A stretch of 64,000 nucleotides of DNA. It comes from Paraphysomonas bandaiensis. Lineage: Eukaryota > Chrysophyceae. The notes beneath the pieces were generated by a model. It was not told the DNA's origin and did not search any database. It was given only the letters and a program-made list of their open reading frames with translations. The DNA lies in contig CBFFRP010000186.1 of the NCBI GenBank assembly GCA_965644295.1, positions 1 through 64,000 of the forward strand. Reading direction: 5' to 3'. The translations under genes and the position numbers were made by a program. This document shows positions 58,707 to 64,000 of the stretch, piece by piece; within the stretch, counting starts at the first letter, position 1, and each line of letters begins with the position of its first letter.

Positions 58707-60305
58707 TTAGGTTAATTTTGACATCAGGTCTGCTTTACTTTTTTGCATTCTCTCAAGAGCAATTGATTCTGATTCAACTTTTTCGACTCTAGCTAAATCT
58801 ATAAGTACTGGATTCATACCAATGACATCATCCGCATTGTCATTGAGGACTGGAAGCAATGCAACATGTCTCCACTCAAGATCGCCATGCACAAGACTGT
58901 GTCGAGCGAGCTTTTCGACACTTGCATTAAGCGCCCATTCCGCTGTAATACCAGAGGACATAATACAATTGTTTATTTTCGTCGTCCACGCTTCAAATCG
59001 CTCGTCATTAAGCGACTCACTGTTCGCAACTCTACCCCAATTTGATAGGTCAAAATCAAAGCACACTGATCCTTCTCGCTCAATGCAATGGAAAACAAAA
59101 GGCATGATGAGACACTGTGAATCTAGCAATCTAGTACTTAACACACGTTCTCCGTACACTTTTCTCCATATATCCCATTCCTTTTCACAAAGACTCTCAT
59201 TAAAAAAGCTCTTTACAACAACTAAATTGAAATCTTTAGTCAGTGCGAGACAAACCTGACCATCCGCCCCTCCGTGGAATTGCCGCAACACTGTTAATTG
59301 ATTTGGCGCGTAGTTGGGTAGCGTAAGTGCAATCGCCGTGTGTTCGATTAATTCAGTGTTGGAAATCGTGCCCCAACGCCAATTGTCCTCATAGAGAATG
59401 ATGTAAGCCCTTCGTGAGGAGAGCAGCGAGACCTCTCGATATTGAGAGTGCATCGATTTCAACAATACTGTTCCAATCAAGGGAAGTAGCTGAGAATCAT
59501 CATAACGGTACACCGCGCTTCCATGGAGCTGTCTTGCCAGTGTGCTCTCCACGGGAAACTGGGTGTGCAAATCCTCATATATGGGTGGATTCAAGTCTTT
59601 CGAAGCAGCAAAGTCATCTGTGTCCGGCAACCAGACCACTTGCCACGCCTCCAGTGTAGTTACAATCCCGAATATTTCACACTGCCCAAAAGAGTTACGT
59701 AGATAGGATATATAATCGAACATCTGTCCCAGCAATCTAGTATCGGGCAGCTTCGACTTCCCAGGGTATTTTACCTCAATCACTGCAATCGGTACATCAG
59801 ATTTGGTTCTAACAACCCAAAAGTCAGATTTCAATACTCTCCAACCAGCTTTTACCACCACAGGCAGTAATGTTGTTCGACAATGAATCCATAAATCCGA
59901 AGCAATACCCATGCATGTCATCACATCTCGAATAGTTCTTCCGATATAGTCCTCAATATATCCCCCAGAAATGTATTCTGGCATGTACTTGTTCTTTTCC
60001 CGCGTTTGAAGTGCCAGAAGGAATTCACTCGCCCAAGAGGGTTGATGTATGGCGATATCATCAAAGATACCAGTATGCCGAACTTCATATCTATCAACAG
60101 CCGTATAGGTGGATGCATATGAAGACGAACCAGAAGAATCTCTATGATAAAACTTCAATTTATTTAATCCATGCTTCCAAAAGCGTTCATTAGAATACGG
60201 AGCACGCTGAGCCAGTAGCTCATTCACCTTCGCCAGCTTCTCCTCTTGTTGAAGTATCAACTGTCGAACGTTTTCTGGTAATGCTTCTAAATCAATTCCT
60301 TCCAT
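58707..60305 (-). CDS. REase-kinase protein (Crinkler-like effector architecture)
   Basis: A single open frame of 532 residues starting MEGID at 60305. The N-terminus (about 10-35) is helical and charged. A PD-(D/E)xK nuclease-like domain covers about 75-230: Asp161, then Glu177-Val-Lys179 in AVIEVKYPG, then Gln194 in the LLGQMFDYISYL helix. A protein-kinase-like domain follows: glycine-rich stretch 344-350, Lys365 in VVVKSF, HGD at 473-475 and LID at 501-503. The residue five after the HGD Asp is His480 where kinases usually have Asn. This REase plus kinase order is known from Crinkler/CR-type eukaryotic proteins, proposed to derive from transposon and conflict systems. I saw no signal peptide. 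Role, nuclear action or secretion are unproven. A truncated duplicate lies at 15.4 kb. Confidence 0.8.
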   Translation of the reverse strand: MEGIDLEALPENVRQLILQQEEKLAKVNELLAQRAPYSNERFWKHGLNKLKFYHRDSSGSSSYASTYTAVDRYEVRHTGIFDDIAIHQPSWASEFLLALQTREKNKYMPEYISGGYIEDYIGRTIRDVMTCMGIASDLWIHCRTTLLPVVVKAGWRVLKSDFWVVRTKSDVPIAVIEVKYPGKSKLPDTRLLGQMFDYISYLRNSFGQCEIFGIVTTLEAWQVVWLPDTDDFAASKDLNPPIYEDLHTQFPVESTLARQLHGSAVYRYDDSQLLPLIGTVLLKSMHSQYREVSLLSSRRAYIILYEDNWRWGTISNTELIEHTAIALTLPNYAPNQLTVLRQFHGGADGQVCLALTKDFNLVVVKSFFNESLCEKEWDIWRKVYGERVLSTRLLDSQCLIMPFVFHCIEREGSVCFDFDLSNWGRVANSESLNDERFEAWTTKINNCIMSSGITAEWALNASVEKLARHSLVHGDLEWRHVALLPVLNDNADDVIGMNPVLIDLARVEKVESESIALERMQKSKADLMSKLT

Positions 60306-60549
60306 ATTCTTCAGCTATAAACTTAAACGGAGTGTCTCTCTGCCTCCAGTGCGGCAGTTCAAGTGCTGCTTGTCTTGATTGTATTTAAAAGTCAATGAAA
60401 TGAGAAAAATATCAGAGTTTACAACCACATTTTTGGACTTTTTATCCGAAAATTGGACTTTTTATCAAAAAACGGTTGTTTGGACTTTTGACACCAACTG
60501 GAAAGTAGGATATTTAACAGATTGCTGTTGTGCATGTACAGTATACTGG

Positions 60550-60696
60550 AGGTGGTTGTGCATATCGATTTCATCAATTTGTTCATTGAAAAGTCATCGT
60601 TTTTTCAGTAAAAAGTCACTTTTTCTCATTTTCACTAAAAAAACGATGACTTTTCAATAAAAATCAATGAAATCGATATGCACAACCACATTCGTC
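60550..60696. repeat. Foldback element (about 60-bp arms)
   Basis: The left arm reads GTGGTTGTGCATATCGATTT and then CATTGAAAAGTCATCG; the right arm is its reverse complement, ending AAATCGATATGCACAACCAC. The loop is about 30 bp of T-rich DNA. It lies 250 bp upstream of the REase-kinase start. Confidence 0.75.
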
Positions 60697-60831
60697 CATC
60701 ATTATACCGCCTGCTGTACCGATGTACGTGTATCTGATGCTCACAGCTCCTCAATGCATATGCCGCCGTGTAGCCCGTATGTCCATCCCTCCGGATGGGT
60801 ATGAAAGTTCGAGCCGTGGAAATACACACAT

Positions 60832-62375
60832 ATGCACGCGGGTTTCGTCAGTCCTGCACACCGTCATTTCACTCGAAGCCTCCATGAATGGGGTGCAGAA
60901 GTGGGACTTATTCGACATCAGCATCCTCCAACTGACCCCCTCGACGAGCAAAGTGTTACTGATATCACGGATATGCTGCACCTCGGTGACTTCCCCCCCG
61001 ATTCATGTCACGCAATCTTCACGGATGGCTCATACAAGCAGGAATTCCTTGGGCCACGCTGCCTCACGCATGTCAGTCCCCATACACGATGGTCTCACTG
61101 GGGTGCCGCGGCTATCGTGTGGCTCCCGGAGAGCGCTTGGAGAAGTTGTCGAGCAAAAATCCTACGACTAACGACTCACGTGAGGGACATGCCTGGTATT
61201 AATCCTTATGCGTACGAACTCCTAGCAGTTGTCACATCACTCATACTATCCTCATGTGCTCCTGCCACTTCCCTATCAATACAGACTGCAAGGCTGTCTG
61301 CGTGAGAACTGGGGAAGCACTCTCCACACGACGACGCGCACTTGGACATCGTGCTAAAGGAATCTTCCTTGAGAGCATCGCGACGGCCAAAACGTGCACC
61401 AAGAGGAACATTAATTGGGTCCGCTCACACCCCGAGCTTCACATGCCCGATGAATCTCAATGGACGAATATAGACCAAGGTATTTACATAGCAGACGCGG
61501 TTGCAGGGGGTGAATCGTTGGAGGTTGACCACATGTTAGACCACAACAATTACACTTTCTGTAAAATTGATATAACCAGAGTTATGGAGCGTATACTCAC
61601 GTCCGGAACATGCCATTGGCGTCTGTCCGGCATACGCCGGCCGGATCTTACCCACCCCTTGGTCACTGATTTGGAATCTCTTCGCGATCAACGGACTCCA
61701 GAGAATTACACTGCCCTCCGTGACCAACCCTACGGCAATAATCTGGATCGTTCACCTGGATACTGGATTGATAGTGGCGCCTTACTTCCGCACAAACTGG
61801 CCCTCGCTGGCTGCGGCATATCCAAGGTCAAGGACAGTTCACAACTAAGACAACGCTTACTCAATACAGCCCTGGCACGGGACAAATCCTACAGCAATGG
61901 TAGGAATAGGGCCAAAACAAAGTTTGGACTTGACCTAAACAGAGCCAGATTTGGCTTTCGGCTTGACCCTCTAAAGCATATGTGTCTTAATTGCCCACAC
62001 GCCTCAATCTCTCAGAAACGAGATTCCGCCTTACACAGATACAAGGAGTGTCCGCGAAAACTCCTAATTGAAGCTCAAATGGAAAGCGCTTTCGGAACAC
62101 AGTACCAGTGCTCCCTCAATGCGCGTGGACTACGTACCATTGAAGCGGCAGTTGTTTCCCTCTTTCAACCGCTCTATAATGCAGCCAAACAAATGCTCCA
62201 AGATCGTAGTGGGCGTTATGCTGCTGTCAACCGGAGGGGGGCGGAAAGACTCCCCACTAGCAGTGACGCCAACTCCGTCAGCTACTCCTCTGCCCAAGGC
62301 CCAACTCGCAGCAAGAGCTATTCCAAGGCACACAGGAGCCCCAATATTCCCCCTCGTCCATGTATCTCAGGTTAA
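60832..62375 (+). pseudogene. LINE (non-LTR retrotransposon) 3' half: RNase H and zinc motif
   Basis: An RNase H domain is spread over two frames: IFTDGSY with WGAAAIVW and YAYELLAV in the first frame, then after a one-base shift near 61280 TDCKAV, NWVRSHPE and DQGIYIADAVA. It ends in a C-terminal zinc motif CLNCPH...HRYKEC (C-x2-C...H-x4-C), the position expected in LINE ORF2. Endonuclease and reverse transcriptase are not in the window, so the copy is 5'-truncated, as LINE insertions often are. The frame shift makes it inactive. Confidence 0.7.
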
Positions 62376-62504
62376 TATCACTTGACTCACTGATATAGAA
62401 TCCTCCTCCACAAAGTCCCGAGGTGCCCTATCCTAAGGGGCGTCCTCCTGAATGATCCCTCTGTACTTCAAGAACTGACGTCCACAGAGAGCTTCTCCCT
62501 CACA

Positions 62505-62700
62505 CACAAGAACGGAAGTGGTTGCACCTTGGTGCTTGCGACGACGCACAAGCAGCTTCTGTAGCGTTAAATAGTAGGATATGAGAATTTGTACGAGTTA
62601 GTTACTGGTAGAGGTCGATCTAGCTTGACTAGTCTTCATCTAACTACTTATCTGGTGTCGATTCTTGACGCCTACTGCTAATAATAGGACTTTCACAGAA
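62505..62700 (+). repeat. LINE 3' tail / SINE-like repeat, copy 6
   Basis: Starts about 130 bp after the LINE stop. It carries the core GTTGCACCTTGGTGCTTGCG, the CACAAGCAG arm and the tail GTAGCGTTAAATAGTAGGAT...ACGCCTACTGCTAATAATAGG shared with copies 1-5. Confidence 0.65.
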
Positions 62701-62850
62701 TTATATTAGCTTTCTAGTCATACTACTACTATTGACTATTGGTAATATGCAGGATAAAGGCTGAGAAACAATCGTTTGTAAAGCATGAGGTGCATAGAAC
62801 TAATGAGTTGTTCTCTAAGTCATTCTCTGTTTACAGAGAATCTACATATA

Positions 62851-63010
62851 GTTGACTACAATCTGCGTCAATTGATTGACAATATATTGGTACGCAGCCC
62901 TGATATATATAAATATGTAGTTTTCTTTCATTTAGGTGCTGATTCTGGACTTTCATATATATAAATATCAGGGCTGAGTATCAATTAATTGACGCAGGTT
63001 GTAGTCAATT
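62851..63010. repeat. Foldback MITE
   Basis: Arms of about 60 bp: left GTTGACTACAATCTGCGTCA...GCAGCCCTGATATATATAAA, right TATAAATATCAGGGCTGAG...TGACGCAGGTTGTAGTCAA. A third half-arm (ATACGCAGCCCTGATAAATA) lies at about 63068-63096, so a neighbouring copy has partly decayed. Confidence 0.75.
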
Positions 63011-63396
63011 ATAATAGCAATTATACTTGCTGTCTCAATTTCAATAATTGACAATTAATAGAAAATCAATTGATACGCAGCCCTGATAAATATATGGCAA
63101 ATATATTCAATGCAATAGCATTAACAGTGTAATTCTAAAACAGTTAAAACGTTAAAACCGCCTTACGGTCACATATAGTCCTTCGTTAACATAATTGAGT
63201 TAACAATAGCTACTGATATTTACATTGAGTATAAATGCCTTGAATACTGTACTTACCCTTCAATGCAATGCGGATGTTTATACGTTTATACAATTTGATT
63301 TCTTAGAACATAAGTTTTTTCGCCAAAAATATTTATTGCATAATAATTAAGTATTATATCACATGATGCAATTGTCGGCATTAATAGAACACTACT

Positions 63397-64000
63397 TCAA
63401 TTATCATAAGGATTTCCCTCCCAGTTAAATTTTTCGATGTCATCATTAGAGATGTGCGTTGCAGAGTTTAAAGGTGAAGCATCGGTAGGCTGAAGGGTGG
63501 TTTGGCTCACAAGAGAAATTGCGTTTAAGCTATCCCCAAGAATGTCCACAGGAGATGCCGACGCAACTGGAGCTGGTTCAGCATTGGCACATTGCACAAC
63601 ATACCGCTCAACACTCACCACAAATTCTTGCTCTAAATTAAGTAATTCATCAATACACTGGGCGACGGTGTCATTCAGATATAACAGTTCCCTGAACTCG
63701 ACTCTGCTCAATACATCGATAGACTCGGATTTAGCTCTCATAACAGTTAAAAATCCTATCGCATCGAACCAGCCCCCGACAGAAAAACGAAGAGTATCAT
63801 CTACCATATCAATACAATATCCAAGCATCATGTCAACAATTGCAGTCCATCTTGCATCAGATAATGCACCCGCAGGTATAGATGAAACAGAGGGCTTAGA
63901 ATTAGTTAAAGCGACGTTTACCAATCTTTTCCAATTCAAACAGTCCGTCGGATTAAGAACAGTGAGCTTAGGTGAAAAAATATTTATGGTGTCAGCAGCC
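63397..64000 (-). CDS. Unidentified protein, C-terminal part (runs off window)
   Basis: About 200 residues, open from the window edge at 64000 to a stop at 63397. The visible part begins with ADTINIFSPKLTVLN, has a helical region with ARWTAIVDMMLGYCIDMVDD, and an acidic C-terminus ending NWEGNPYDN. I recognise no domain. Composition is normal for a coding region. It could be a host gene or part of another mobile element. Confidence 0.55.
   Translation of the reverse strand, partial: AADTINIFSPKLTVLNPTDCLNWKRLVNVALTNSKPSVSSIPAGALSDARWTAIVDMMLGYCIDMVDDTLRFSVGGWFDAIGFLTVMRAKSESIDVLSRVEFRELLYLNDTVAQCIDELLNLEQEFVVSVERYVVQCANAEPAPVASASPVDILGDSLNAISLVSQTTLQPTDASPLNSATHISNDDIEKFNWEGNPYDN

Larger units (their letters stand above)
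57435..59741 (-). repeat. Inverted duplication, right copy
   Basis: Reverse-complement partner of 15367-17675. It continues at its right end into the complete REase-kinase gene. Confidence 0.88.

Overview
This window is nuclear DNA of a eukaryotic microbe. It holds a few intact genes with very short GT-AG introns (36 to 112 nt in the cases I resolved), set among many transposable elements of different ages. No taxon-specific marker is present. PTxxPT stalk repeats, an FDN-type Ty3 reverse transcriptase, a Crinkler-like REase-kinase gene and an RNF213 homologue all point to a protist rather than an animal, plant or ordinary fungus. I would not go further than that.

Layout. 0.7-14.0 kb: a secreted fibrinogen-like gene with a PTxxPT stalk, split by a young Ty3/gypsy LTR retrotransposon (LTRs with one visible difference). 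The retrotransposon's 3' LTR is itself split by two head-to-tail copies of a 2,484-bp non-coding unit. 15.4-17.7 kb and 57.4-59.7 kb: an inverted duplication carrying a REase-kinase gene (left copy truncated, right copy complete to 60.3 kb), a DDE transposase remnant and a 116-bp MITE. 18.6-19.8 kb: a nucleotide-sugar transporter. 20-22 kb: short interspersed repeats and a copia scrap. 22.3-40.5 kb: one 17-exon gene for a 5,762-residue RNF213/mysterin-type AAA ubiquitin ligase, with an added NHL beta-propeller, a clear RZ finger and no visible RING. 42.8-46.0 kb: TMEM222 and an F-box/PHD/Kelch gene, transcribed divergently from a (CATA)n tract. 47.9-51.5 kb: a five-exon N-terminal-motor kinesin. 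51.9-53.5 kb: a pogo/Tigger deletion derivative. 53.9-56.5 kb: a decayed second Ty3 element. 60.8-62.7 kb: the 3' half of a decayed LINE whose tail resembles the window's SINE-like repeats. 63.4 kb to the edge: part of an unidentified gene.

Themes. Two of the intact genes are ubiquitin-pathway candidates: the RNF213 homologue, and the F-box/PHD/Kelch protein with UIM-like motifs. TATG/CATA tracts lie just upstream of the start codons of the transporter, TMEM222, F-box/Kelch and kinesin genes, and a very short one precedes the fibrinogen-like gene. Exon joins for the transporter, RNF213 and kinesin genes were worked out by hand; every junction keeps phase and restores family motifs, so these models are strong.
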